From assembly GCA_910584875.1 (NCBI GenBank), contig CAJUDA010000033.1, forward strand, positions 1 through 17,951: a stretch of DNA of 17,951 nt, given 5' to 3'. This DNA comes from an uncultured Eubacterium sp. GTDB lineage: Bacteria; Bacillota; Clostridia; Lachnospirales; Lachnospiraceae. The notes beneath the pieces are model-generated. The model ran no database searches. It worked only from the letters and a program-made list of their open reading frames with translations, and was not told the DNA's origin. A program made the translations under genes and the position numbers. The number at the start of each line of letters is the position of its first letter. Within the stretch, counting starts at the first letter, position 1. Below, in pieces: positions 7,774-15,360 of this stretch.

Positions 7774-8697
7774 TCACTCTTCCGCCAGTATGGCATCCTT
7801 GCGCTGCAATAATTCATCCGACAAAATAAGCCTGTCTGCCTCTTCAAAACCGATGCGGGCGATCGTATCCGCAAACCTCTCGCCTGCCCTGCCTCTGTCA
7901 CGGAATAACAGGATCGCTTTTTCCACTGCTTCCAGCACTTCCTCTTCTGACAAAAAGATCCTGGAGAGCGCCTGCCCGTGTGCAGTCCTCTTCCCCCACC
8001 TTCCACCTATGTATACTTTAAACCCTGGCACTGCGCCGTCATTTACATGGAATGGACAGAATTTGATACAGCGTCCACAATTGTTGCAGACTGTCTCATC
8101 AATCGTGATCTTACCATCCACTACTCTGGCCGCCTTCATCGGGCAGTTCAGTTCAATCTGGCATTTTCCACAACCCTTGCATAATTCTATATCATGGGCA
8201 TGTACCATCTGACCCACGATACCTACATCATTCAGATCGGGTTTCACGCAGTTATTGGGACATCCACCCGTGGCGATCTTAAATTTGTGGGGAAGCTTCA
8301 CGCCTCCGTATCCTTTGTAAAAGCGTTCATGGATCTTCTGCGAAAGATCATAGGTATCATACAATCCGTACTGGCATGTCGTCCCCTTACAGGATACGAC
8401 CGGGCGCACCTTTGCCCCTGTACCACCTGTTTCCAGACCCGCTTTGGCAATAAACTCCCGGAATGGTTCTATATCATCATAATGGACGCCCCTCACCTCT
8501 ACGGTGAGACGTGTCGTAAAAACCAGTTCCCCATTGCCGTATTTTTCTGCCGCCTCTGTGATCACATGTGCCTGTTCTGTCGTAATTTTGCCATTAACCG
8601 TAATGACACGGACATTAAATAAATCCGTTCCTTTGTTGTGGAGACATCCCAGTGCCTTCACCCTTTTAATCTCATCTGCATGAATCGTGCAAGCCAT
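7774..8697 (-). CDS. siroheme/4Fe-4S sulfite (or nitrite) reductase-like protein with two ferredoxin clusters (AsrC-like)
   Basis: A 307-residue reductase-like protein. The N-terminal half resembles the nitrite/sulfite reductase ferredoxin-like half-domain. A siroheme/4Fe-4S ligand pattern follows: C103-x4-C108 (CKGTTC) and C146-x3-C150 (GGCPNNC). Next come two ferredoxin 4Fe-4S motifs, C173-x2-C176-x2-C179-x5-C185-P and C204-x2-C207-x2-C210-x3-C214-P. This order is like the siroheme subunit of anaerobic sulfite reductase (AsrC) and related small anaerobic reductases. No AsrA/AsrB partners are present, so the substrate (sulfite, nitrite or another) is uncertain. A strong AGGAGG lies 5 bases before the ATG at 8697. 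It is the first gene of the operon with hemA and hemC-cobA-hemD, so enzyme and cofactor supply are probably co-expressed. The spacing CX4C, not the usual CX5C, is as read. Confidence 0.82.
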   Translation of the reverse strand: MACTIHADEIKRVKALGCLHNKGTDLFNVRVITVNGKITTEQAHVITEAAEKYGNGELVFTTRLTVEVRGVHYDDIEPFREFIAKAGLETGGTGAKVRPVVSCKGTTCQYGLYDTYDLSQKIHERFYKGYGGVKLPHKFKIATGGCPNNCVKPDLNDVGIVGQMVHAHDIELCKGCGKCQIELNCPMKAARVVDGKITIDETVCNNCGRCIKFCPFHVNDGAVPGFKVYIGGRWGKRTAHGQALSRIFLSEEEVLEAVEKAILLFRDRGRAGERFADTIARIGFEEADRLILSDELLQRKDAILAEE

Positions 8698-8767
8698 GAC
8701 TACCTCCTATTGAATCACTCATTGTATGTTACCTGTGTATCTTTTGCCGCTCACATTACTGTATATG

Positions 8768-8796
8768 ATTGTAGCATGATTTCATATGTTTGTAAA
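8768..8796 (-). promoter_or_regulatory. promoter for the reductase-hemA-hemC operon
   Basis: Minus strand TTTACA (8796-8791), a 17-base spacer, then TACAAT (8773-8768), about 70 bases before the first ATG of the operon. The -35 begins a few bases after the hemL stop, so this separates the two tetrapyrrole transcription units, although read-through from hemL remains possible because no hairpin terminator is seen between them. Confidence 0.65.
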
Positions 8797-8807
8797 TACA
8801 CCGCCCC

Positions 8808-10079
8808 CTAAAGTTTGAGATACTCCCGAAGCCGCTGGCATGTCTCTTCAATATCTTCCTGCGTGTGGGCGTCGGATACAAACATCGCCTCAAACTGCGA
8901 TGGAGCCAGATAAATTCCATGGTCCAGCATATACCTGAAATAATCGGCATAAGTCTCTGTATCTGAACTGACTGCCTTCTTGTAATCATTCACACCATTT
9001 TCTGTAAAAAAGATACTCATCAGAGAACCGATCTGATTGACAGACACCCGGTCACCGCCAGCCTCTCTGGCAGTATCGGCCAGCTGTCTGGTCTTCTCTT
9101 CCAGACGGGTATAAATCTGCGGATCTTCTTTCAGAATCCTGAGAGTTTCCAGTCCTGCTGCCGTAGCGATCGGATTTCCCGATAATGTGCCCGCCTGATA
9201 TACCGGCCCCACTGGTGATACCATATCCATGATCTCCCGTCTGCCGCCGTATACCCCCAGCGGCATACCGCCTCCTGCGATCTTACCAAGAGTGGTAAGA
9301 TCCGGGCGCACTTTATAATATTCCTGTGCCCCGCCCGGCGCCAGACGGAAGCCGGTGATCACCTCATCAAAAATCAGCAGTGTCCCATTTCTGTTGGTAA
9401 TATCGCGCAAAAACCGGAGAAACGGCCACTTGGGCATCACAACTCCCATATTTGCCGGTACCGGTTCCACGATAACCGCTGCGATCTTACCCGGATTTGC
9501 CAGAAATAATTCTGCGACCGAAACCTCATCATTGAACTCTGCGATCAGCGTATCCTTTGTCGCCCCTCCCGGCACCCCCGCACTGTCCGGCACTGATGTT
9601 GTGAGCGCTGCCGATCCGGTCTTCACAAGAAGGGCATCCGAATGCCCGTGATAGCATCCACGAAACTTAATGATCTTATCTCTGCCCGTATATCCCCTGG
9701 CAGTACGGATCGCACCCATAACTGCCTCGGTGCCCGAATTCACCAGTCTGCTGACCTCAATAGAAGGCACCATCTCTGCGATCAGCTCTGCCAGCTCCAC
9801 CTCACGCTCCGTCGGCGCGCCATATGACAATCCTGATTCTGCCGCCTCCTGTACGGCGCGCACTACACGGGGATGTGCCGCCCCAAGGATTCCCGGTCCC
9901 CAGGAACAGACATAATCGATATATTCCTTACCATCCACATCCCGGATCCTGGACCCCTTTGCCGATTCGATAAACCGGGGGGTACAGCCTACCGCTGTGT
10001 ATGCCCGGACAGGGCTGTTTACCCCGCCGGGAATACGTCTTTTCGCTCTTTCAAATAATTTTTGAGACCTATCCTCCAT
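8808..10079 (-). CDS. hemL: glutamate-1-semialdehyde 2,1-aminomutase
   Basis: A PLP-dependent aminomutase making 5-aminolevulinate from the HemA product. At 423 residues it is the standard family length. Visible landmarks are the N-terminal RRIPGGVNSPVRA, the PLP phosphate-binding NSGTEAVMGAIR (about 114-125), CYHGHSD (about 142-148), D238-E239 in FDEVITGFR, and Schiff-base lysine K266 in TLGKIAGGG. The ATG at 10079 immediately abuts the hemB TAG stop, and its GGAGG ribosome binding site lies inside the hemB 3' end, so translation is coupled. It is the last gene of the sirC-hemB-hemL group. Confidence 0.96.
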   Translation of the reverse strand: MEDRSQKLFERAKRRIPGGVNSPVRAYTAVGCTPRFIESAKGSRIRDVDGKEYIDYVCSWGPGILGAAHPRVVRAVQEAAESGLSYGAPTEREVELAELIAEMVPSIEVSRLVNSGTEAVMGAIRTARGYTGRDKIIKFRGCYHGHSDALLVKTGSAALTTSVPDSAGVPGGATKDTLIAEFNDEVSVAELFLANPGKIAAVIVEPVPANMGVVMPKWPFLRFLRDITNRNGTLLIFDEVITGFRLAPGGAQEYYKVRPDLTTLGKIAGGGMPLGVYGGRREIMDMVSPVGPVYQAGTLSGNPIATAAGLETLRILKEDPQIYTRLEEKTRQLADTAREAGGDRVSVNQIGSLMSIFFTENGVNDYKKAVSSDTETYADYFRYMLDHGIYLAPSQFEAMFVSDAHTQEDIEETCQRLREYLKL

Positions 10080-11054
10080 CTAACATTCCTCCTCTTCTCT
10101 CAGCCACGCTGCCACATCCAGGGCATGATAGGTAATGATCATCCTGGCACCCGCACGTTTCAATCCTGTCATATTTTCCATGACGACTTTCTTCTCACTG
10201 ATCCAGCCCTTTGCCGCCGCAGCCTTCACCATCGCATACTCTCCGCTGACATTATATGCCGCCACAGGGACATTAAAATGATTTACAATCTCTTTCAGCA
10301 CATCCATATAGGCAAGCGCCGGCTTGGCGATGATCATATCTGCCCCTTCTGCCAGATCCTGCTCCACCTCACGGAGAGCCTCCCTGCCATTCGCCGGATC
10401 CATCTGATACGTTTTCCGGTCTCCAAATCCCGGTGCCGAATGCGCCGCATCACGGAAGGGACCGTAATAGGCAGAAGCGAATTTCGCCGCGTAGGACAGG
10501 ATCGGTATATCCGTAAACCCCTTTTCATCCAGTGCCTGCCGTATCGCCGCGACCCGTTTATCCATCATGTCACTGGGCGCAATGATATCCGCTCCTGCCT
10601 CTGCATACACCACAGCCGCCTTAGCCAGCAGAGGAAGAGTCTCGTCATTCAGTATTATGCCGTCCTTTACCAGACCGCAGTGTCCGTGGGACGTATATTC
10701 ACACAGACAGACATCGGCAATTACCAGCAGATCTTCATAACGCTCCCGGATCAGCCGGACTGCCCTGGGTATGATCCCCTCTTCGTCATAAGCACCGCTT
10801 CCTGTCTCATCCTTATGGTCAGGAATGCCAAAAAGCAAAACTCCCCGGATCCCGGCATCGACTGTCCTGTCCAGTTCCTCCGGCAGCCGGTCCAGGGAGT
10901 ACTGACAGATCCCAGGCATGGATTCCACCGGCTGGCATATATTTTCTCCTTCCGTCACAAATACCGGGTAAATAAGATCATCTGCCCGCACATGATTCTC
11001 CCTCACCATATCGCGCAGCGTTCTATTCATCCGCAACCGTCTCATACGGTCCAT
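10080..11054 (-). CDS. hemB: porphobilinogen synthase (5-aminolevulinate dehydratase)
   Basis: Condenses two 5-aminolevulinate molecules into porphobilinogen. The 324 residues fit the family. The Zn-type metal site is present (C116, C118, C126 in DVCLCEYTSHGHCG). Both Schiff-base lysines are visible: K191 in SYAAKFASAYYGPFRDA and K244 in MIIAKPA. The ATG at 11054 has a near-perfect GGAGGTGAT upstream; a second ATG three codons in (11045) is also possible. The 5' end overlaps the sirC gene by 32 bases, and the 3' end abuts hemL, so the three genes form one tightly packed unit. Confidence 0.96.
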   Translation of the reverse strand: MDRMRRLRMNRTLRDMVRENHVRADDLIYPVFVTEGENICQPVESMPGICQYSLDRLPEELDRTVDAGIRGVLLFGIPDHKDETGSGAYDEEGIIPRAVRLIRERYEDLLVIADVCLCEYTSHGHCGLVKDGIILNDETLPLLAKAAVVYAEAGADIIAPSDMMDKRVAAIRQALDEKGFTDIPILSYAAKFASAYYGPFRDAAHSAPGFGDRKTYQMDPANGREALREVEQDLAEGADMIIAKPALAYMDVLKEIVNHFNVPVAAYNVSGEYAMVKAAAAKGWISEKKVVMENMTGLKRAGARMIITYHALDVAAWLREEEEC

Positions 11055-11667
11055 CCTCCATCACCTCCCTCATTACATTGAGGATCTCCGTCTCTTCCGG
11101 GATCCTGTCCTCTGCCAGGCCAAGCTGCAGCAGTTCATAATAGAATTCCCTGCGTTTATGTGGTTCTCTGATCTGCTTTTTTGCAGTCTGCCGCAAAGAT
11201 CCGAGACACTCTGCCAGCTGTCCCAGGGTGTCCGTCAATACCGTCTCGTTTTTTTGTCTCAGGTACTGTGTGATCACCGGGCTCCTGCCTCCACTGGAAA
11301 ATGCCGCCACCACCTCTCCTTTCCGAAGATACGATGGAAAAATAAAATCACAATCCTCCGGCTGATCCACAGCATTGACCGGGATCCCCCTGGCACGGCA
11401 GTCCTGGCTGATCCGGCGGTTCATGTCCTCATCATCTGTCGCCGCCACCACTAAGCACCGTCCCCGCAGATCCGATTCCCTATAATTTCTAATACAATAT
11501 TCTATCCCGTCCATCTGACAGAGTTCCGGGCAGATCTCCGGAGCAACGACTGTGACAAGCGCTCCAAAATCACATAACACCATTGCCTTACGGTGTGCGA
11601 CTCCTCCGCCGCCCACAACCAGGCAGGACACATTCTCTAATTTGATAAACATCGGGAAAAACGACAC
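11023..11667 (-). CDS. sirC: precorrin-2 dehydrogenase / sirohydrochlorin ferrochelatase (Met8/CysG N-terminal type)
   Basis: Oxidises precorrin-2 to sirohydrochlorin with NAD and, in bifunctional members, inserts iron to make siroheme. The start chosen is a GTG at 11667, five bases after AAGGAGG; it yields the family-typical MSFFPMFIKLENVSCLVVGG. The frame is open upstream to 11802, but that part lies across a terminator hairpin and is unlike the family. The Rossmann motif GGGGVAHRKA spans about 19-28; conserved Asp D101 in VNAVDQPEDCDFIFPS matches the catalytic Asp of Met8; the GGRSPVI motif follows. At 214 residues it is the dehydrogenase-type length. It is the first gene of the sirC-hemB-hemL group. 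Whether it also chelates iron is not decidable, but no other chelatase gene (sirB, cbiK or cbiX) is in the window. Confidence 0.9.
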   Translation of the reverse strand: MSFFPMFIKLENVSCLVVGGGGVAHRKAMVLCDFGALVTVVAPEICPELCQMDGIEYCIRNYRESDLRGRCLVVAATDDEDMNRRISQDCRARGIPVNAVDQPEDCDFIFPSYLRKGEVVAAFSSGGRSPVITQYLRQKNETVLTDTLGQLAECLGSLRQTAKKQIREPHKRREFYYELLQLGLAEDRIPEETEILNVMREVMEDGPYETVADE

Positions 11668-11686
11668 AGTAACCTCCTTATTTCCG

Positions 11687-11730
11687 AAAAAAAGCCGTCG
11701 TATTATGTACCCGGTACACAACACGACGGC
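11687..11730 (-). terminator. strong intrinsic terminator after rny, directly before sirC
   Basis: On the minus strand an 8-bp stem GCCGTCGT/ACGACGGC (11730-11723 with 11701-11694) encloses a second 6-bp stem (TGTACC/GGTACA) and is followed at once by seven T residues (11693-11687). It lies 50 bases after the rny stop and only about 20 bases before the sirC GTG. It most simply ends the rny transcript. Because there is no space for a promoter between it and sirC, it could also work as an attenuator for sirC-hemB-hemL. Confidence 0.85.
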
Positions 11731-11779
11731 ATCACTTCCTGACAAATAATTGTATGATAATACGAAAACAATCGTTACA

Positions 11780-13351
11780 CTATTTTGCGTAATCAACAAC
11801 ACGACTCTCTCGAATTACATTTACCTTGATCTGACCAGGATACTGTAATTCAGCCTCGATCTGTTTTGACACATCACGGGCAAGAAGTACCATCTCGTCA
11901 TCATTGATCTGATCCGGTACTACCATCACTCGAATCTCTCTACCTGCCTGAATAGCAAAAGACTTATCAACTCCCTTAAAGCTGTTGGAAATATCCTCTA
12001 GTTGTTTCAAACGGTTTGTATAGGTTTCCAGTGTTTCACGGCGGGCGCCCGGACGTGCCGCAGAGATCGCATCAGCAGCCTGCACCAGACAGGCGATCAT
12101 ACTCTCTGCCTCCACATCACCATGGTGAGCCTCTACCGCATTGATCACCAATGCTGATTCCTTAAACTTACGGCACAGGTCCACACCCAACTGAATATGC
12201 GAACCCTCCATGTCATGATCCACTGCTTTTCCTATGTCATGCAGTAATCCCGCACGCTTTGCCATGCGGACATCAGCACCCACTTCTCCTGCCAGCAGTC
12301 CTGACAGATGCGCCACCTCAATGGAATGTTTTAATGCATTCTGTCCATAACTGGTACGGAATTTCATCCTTCCCAGCAGACGGATCAGTTCCGGATGGAT
12401 ACCATGTACACCGACCTCAAGAGTGGCAGCTTCGCCTTCCTCCCGGATCATCGTCTCTACTTCCTTTTTCGCCTTTTCAACCATTTCCTCGATCCGGGCA
12501 GGATGAATCCTGCCGTCTACGATCAGTTTTTCCAACGCAATTCTTGCCACTTCCCTGCGAATCGGATCAAATCCTGACAAAATAACGGCCTCCGGCGTAT
12601 CATCAATGATCAGATCAATACCGGTAAGATTTTCAAGAGTCCGTATATTACGTCCCTCGCGGCCTATAATTCTTCCCTTCATTTCATCATTCGGCAATGA
12701 CACAACAGATATCGTCGTCTCTGACACATGATCTGCTGCACATTTCTGAATAGCAGTTACCACACAGTCCCTGGCTTTCTTATCTGCCTCATCCCTTGCC
12801 TGACGTTCCAATTCTTTTACCATAACTGCGGTCTCATGCTTTACATCTTCTTCCACAGTCTTTAACAAGTACTCTTTTGCCTGTTCGGAGGTGAGTCCGG
12901 AAATCTTCTCCAGTTCACGAAGATGGCTCTGCCGGAGTTCTTCTACTTTCTCTTTTTCCTTCACAAAGCTTGCTTCCCGCGAACTTAATTTTGATTCCCT
13001 TTTCTCGAGTGCTTCCGTCTTCTTGTCTAAAGTCTCTTCTTTTCCTAATACACGTCTCTCATAACGCTGCACTTCCGCTCTGCGCTCTTTGATCTCTTTA
13101 TCCAGGTCGTTCTTGGCTTTCAGATTTTCCTCTTTTGCCTCAAGCAACGCCTCGCGCTTCTTTGTCTCAGCGGTTTTCAGTGCGTCATCAATGATCTCTC
13201 TGGCTTTCTCCTCTGCACTCCCCACCTTTGCTTCACTAACCTTCACATGGTATGAGATCGCCATCTTCCATGCGATAAAAGCTGCGGCAGCCAGAAGGAT
13301 TACCACGATGACTATCGTTACGATTACCTGCGCAACCGATAACTCTAGCAC
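11780..13351 (-). CDS. rny: ribonuclease Y
   Basis: A membrane-anchored endoribonuclease that starts mRNA decay in Firmicutes. Its 523 residues match the family. Domains in order: one N-terminal membrane helix (about 7-28), a long charged coiled coil (about 35-205), a KH RNA-binding domain with GRIIGREGRNIR (227-238), and an HD phosphohydrolase domain with KHSIEVAHLSG, then H371-D372 in LLHDIGKAVDHD and EAHHGDVEAES. The start is a GTG at 13351 with GGAGG 9 bases upstream. The gene is monocistronic: it has its own consensus promoter at 13426-13454 and a strong terminator at 11687-11730. Its position between fliB-like and siroheme genes is probably incidental. Confidence 0.97.
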   Translation of the reverse strand: MLELSVAQVIVTIVIVVILLAAAAFIAWKMAISYHVKVSEAKVGSAEEKAREIIDDALKTAETKKREALLEAKEENLKAKNDLDKEIKERRAEVQRYERRVLGKEETLDKKTEALEKRESKLSSREASFVKEKEKVEELRQSHLRELEKISGLTSEQAKEYLLKTVEEDVKHETAVMVKELERQARDEADKKARDCVVTAIQKCAADHVSETTISVVSLPNDEMKGRIIGREGRNIRTLENLTGIDLIIDDTPEAVILSGFDPIRREVARIALEKLIVDGRIHPARIEEMVEKAKKEVETMIREEGEAATLEVGVHGIHPELIRLLGRMKFRTSYGQNALKHSIEVAHLSGLLAGEVGADVRMAKRAGLLHDIGKAVDHDMEGSHIQLGVDLCRKFKESALVINAVEAHHGDVEAESMIACLVQAADAISAARPGARRETLETYTNRLKQLEDISNSFKGVDKSFAIQAGREIRVMVVPDQINDDEMVLLARDVSKQIEAELQYPGQIKVNVIRESRVVDYAK

Positions 13352-13425
13352 TTAGGAGCACCTCCATTATTATAGTTCGCCGCGCCCATCGATCCATACG
13401 AATGGGCATACGTACGACAATTTAT

Positions 13426-13454
13426 ATTGTACACGTTTTTGACACAAATGTCAA
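13426..13454 (-). promoter_or_regulatory. consensus promoter of rny
   Basis: Minus strand TTGACA (13454-13449), a 17-base spacer, then TACAAT (13431-13426). The -35 overlaps the TGA stop of the upstream methylase gene and is half of a 6-4-6 palindrome (TTGACA/TGTCAA, 13439-13454). The leader to the GTG is about 70 bases and contains a small hairpin, GCCCAT/ATGGGC (13384-13389 with 13402-13407). Confidence 0.8.
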
Positions 13455-14635
13455 GGTTGCAAAAGTGCCGCCTGTAATGACTCTGGCGAATACACTTCCT
13501 CAAAGATAAATTCCTCTGCCAGATATTCCAGATTATTTTCAGAATGTTCCACCTGTCTGGCATACAGGCGTGCCACATCCACGCGGTCCGCTCTGTCATA
13601 GCTCCCCTTCACAGCAAATCTCACGGCATCAAGATCACGTATCATCAGAAAACTTACCACCGCCAGCTTTGCCCTGCCGATAAAATCATAGTCATCCACA
13701 CAGCGTGCCTGACACATAAAAACATAATATACCATCAGATGTTCGTATTCATATTCCCTCTGCTGCCGCGCAAGTTCATCTTCCAGCCGCCGGACTGCCT
13801 CCCGATAGACCAAAGCACCATCTGCCCTCTCCACAAAATTTTTCTGCAGCTGCCGGAGCGCTTCCTCCCACTCCTGACTGATGCTGTCCATTCCGGTAAA
13901 TGTCACCATCCTGTTCAAAAACATCTCATATTGCTTTTCTTCCAGATCCTTTCCTGTCGCTTGTGCCGATTCTGTTATTTCCTCCTGATAATCCTCCCAT
14001 GACAGGGCGCTTATCTTTTCCGGATCATTTTTATTGAGACATTCCTGCACCTTCCCGGCAAAGGATAAATAATGAATGATCCTGTCTGCCAGCGGCAGTT
14101 TCCTGTTCTGCAGTATTTGCAGCGCCTGGTCACGGGCAGTCCGGATCAGGCGGGCAAAACAGCTTTCCTCCTCACTCTCTTCCCAAGGAAATTCTTCTGC
14201 TGTCCTCTTTTCTACAAAAGTAATCCGCTTCCTGCTTCCATAGATCAGACGTCCCGCCTCTGCACATGCCGCACTGAGGGAGATCTCCCGTTCACCCCCG
14301 TATTCCAGAAAGTTCCTCGGTGTGTCGGTACAGACCGAACACAATGCATCTTCCCCAAGCTCACGGTACAGCTCACAAAGTCCCCTCTCATCCAGAAAAG
14401 GACAACGTTTGTCTTCTTTCAATATAAATCCATGCATCTCATATATATCTTCATCATCACTCTGATATTCACGGATATTCTGGCGCAGCCGTTCTCCAAA
14501 CTCCCCTTCTATACTCATGTAATACTGGTAACTCTTATCATCAATATCAATTTCCCAGCCCGCACAGCAGGTATCTTCACATTCACCGGCAATGCAGGAA
14601 AAGGAATCATAATATGATGGGTAACGTATAATCAC
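13451..14635 (-). CDS. fliB: FliB-type lysine-N-methylase (flagellin methylase family)
   Basis: A 394-residue protein with the cysteine-rich N-terminus of the FliB family: FSCIAGECEDTCCAGWEID (C14, C19, C23, C24) followed by CPFLDERGLCELY (C78, C87) and CSVCTDTPR (C99, C102). Founding members methylate lysines of flagellin; the Cys pattern resembles iron-sulfur or zinc-binding YkgJ-like domains. The rest is helical and poorly conserved. The start is a GTG at 14635 with GGGGAG about 7 bases upstream. No flagellar genes are near, and such genes occur as orphans in clostridia, so the real substrate is open. It probably has its own promoter; the insertion sequence ends about 110 bases upstream of the start. 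Confidence 0.8.
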   Translation of the reverse strand: MIIRYPSYYDSFSCIAGECEDTCCAGWEIDIDDKSYQYYMSIEGEFGERLRQNIREYQSDDEDIYEMHGFILKEDKRCPFLDERGLCELYRELGEDALCSVCTDTPRNFLEYGGEREISLSAACAEAGRLIYGSRKRITFVEKRTAEEFPWEESEEESCFARLIRTARDQALQILQNRKLPLADRIIHYLSFAGKVQECLNKNDPEKISALSWEDYQEEITESAQATGKDLEEKQYEMFLNRMVTFTGMDSISQEWEEALRQLQKNFVERADGALVYREAVRRLEDELARQQREYEYEHLMVYYVFMCQARCVDDYDFIGRAKLAVVSFLMIRDLDAVRFAVKGSYDRADRVDVARLYARQVEHSENNLEYLAEEFIFEEVYSPESLQAALLQP

Positions 14636-14658
14636 ACGATCACTCCCCTGCTAAAAAT

Positions 14659-14664
14659 AGTATA
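14659..14664 (-). promoter_or_regulatory. possible extended -10 for the fliB-like gene
   Basis: The minus strand reads TGGTATACT with TATACT at 14664-14659, an extended -10 (TGN then -10), about 25 bases before the GTG start. The -35 region (TTCTGT at 17 bases) is weak. The site lies between the insertion sequence's right end and the gene, so the gene seems to keep its own promoter despite the insertion. Confidence 0.4.
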
Positions 14665-14760
14665 CCATAATTCGCTTATGCACAGAATGCAACTGGAAGA
14701 AAATACCTGGAGCCCTGCACAGTCTGTGGTGTTCTGTGGTATATTGAACATTAATCAGCA

Positions 14761-14779
14761 CCACCCGTCTAACGGGTGG
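14761..14779. repeat. IS right-end subterminal hairpin
   Basis: CCACCCG-TCTAA-CGGGTGG, a perfect 7-bp stem with a 5-base loop, located 3' of tnpA on its sense strand. It is the expected TnpA recognition hairpin near the right end; cleavage in this family usually falls about ten bases outside it. Confidence 0.7.
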
Positions 14780-14789
14780 TTTGCTCTAC

Positions 14790-14919
14790 GGCTATAAGCC
14801 TTTGTTACCGGCTAGCGTCTAAAGGCGCTAGCTTTCACTTTGTTCAAGCTATCTTGCCTTTGCCGCTTTTGCCTGCCCCTGGAAGGGGCATTTGTACTAC
14901 TTGCTACCCTTAAAAGGGT
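14790..14919 (-). ncRNA. row of small hairpins at the tnpA 3' end (possible structured RNA)
   Basis: Within about 130 bases downstream of and overlapping the tnpA 3' end there are four further short stems besides the end hairpin: GGCT/AGCC (14790-14800), GCTAGCG/CGCTAGC (14811-14817 with 14826-14832), GCCCCT/AGGGGC (14875-14889) and ACCCTT/AAGGGT (14906-14919). This density is more than a DNA-end signal needs and suggests a structured 3' transcript. No known RNA family is recognised; a non-functional interpretation is possible. Confidence 0.35.
14840..14855. repeat. 16-base arm complementary to the tnpA leader loop (pairs with 15384-15399)
   Basis: TTGTTCAAGCTATCTT at 14840-14855 is the exact reverse complement of 15384-15399, which covers most of the loop of the tnpA leader hairpin. 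In the tnpA transcript the 5' leader loop and the 3' region could therefore pair over 16 bases. The match stops at both ends, so it is a bounded motif rather than a longer duplication. Confidence 0.75.
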
Positions 14920-15359
14920 TTTCGTACTCTCTTACACTTAATTTGTCCATTGCTATGTCATGTTGTTTCCTGTTCCTGAATGTATTTCTTTATCGTTGCT
15001 TCATTTAATCCCACTGTGCTGACATAGTACCCTTCTGCCCTAAAATGACGGTTTCCAAACTTATACTTGAGATTTGCATGTTTGTCAAAAATCATCAATG
15101 CACTCTTAACCTTTAAGTATCCCATAAAACTGGAAACACTTATCTTAGGCGGTATACTGACCAACATATGCACATGATCCGGCATTAAATGTCCCTCTAG
15201 TATTTCCACGCCTTTATAACCACACAATTGTTTTAAAATATCACGAATGCTATCTTTGTATTGATTATAAATTACTTTTCGCCTATACTTAGGTGTGAAC
15301 ACAATATGGTATTTACACATCCATTTCGTGTGAGATAAACTATTTGCTTTTTTAGCCAT
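14897..15359 (-). pseudogene. tnpA: IS200/IS605 transposase tnpA, frameshifted near the 3' end
   Basis: A Y1 HUH single-strand transposase. Conserved features: KYHIVFTPKYRRKV near the N-terminus, HUH motif in MPDHVHMLV, and catalytic tyrosine in KKYIQEQE. The ATG at 15359 (spaced from AAAGG) starts MAKKANSLSHTKW; a GTG at 15368 is also in frame. The frame ends at a TGA at 14958-14960, directly after the tyrosine helix. The family's usual C-terminal tail is intact in the next frame (QHDIAMDKLSVREYENPFKG, then SK and a TAG at 14897-14899). One extra A in the run at 14966-14968 explains the break. The catalytic residues are kept, so a shortened protein of about 133 residues could be made, but loss of the last about 20 residues likely impairs it. 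A sequencing error cannot be excluded. Confidence 0.8.
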
Positions 15360-15360
15360 T

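Noticed and set aside
10062..11081. A 339-codon plus-strand open frame opposite hemB
   Set aside because: It is fully antisense to hemB, whose active-site motifs are all present; its translation is His/Pro/Ser-rich without any domain, and no ribosome binding site supports it.
11668..11802. 45-residue N-terminal extension of SirC in the open frame
   Set aside because: It crosses the rny stop and the intrinsic terminator; the GTG at 11667 with AAGGAGG gives the canonical family N-terminus.
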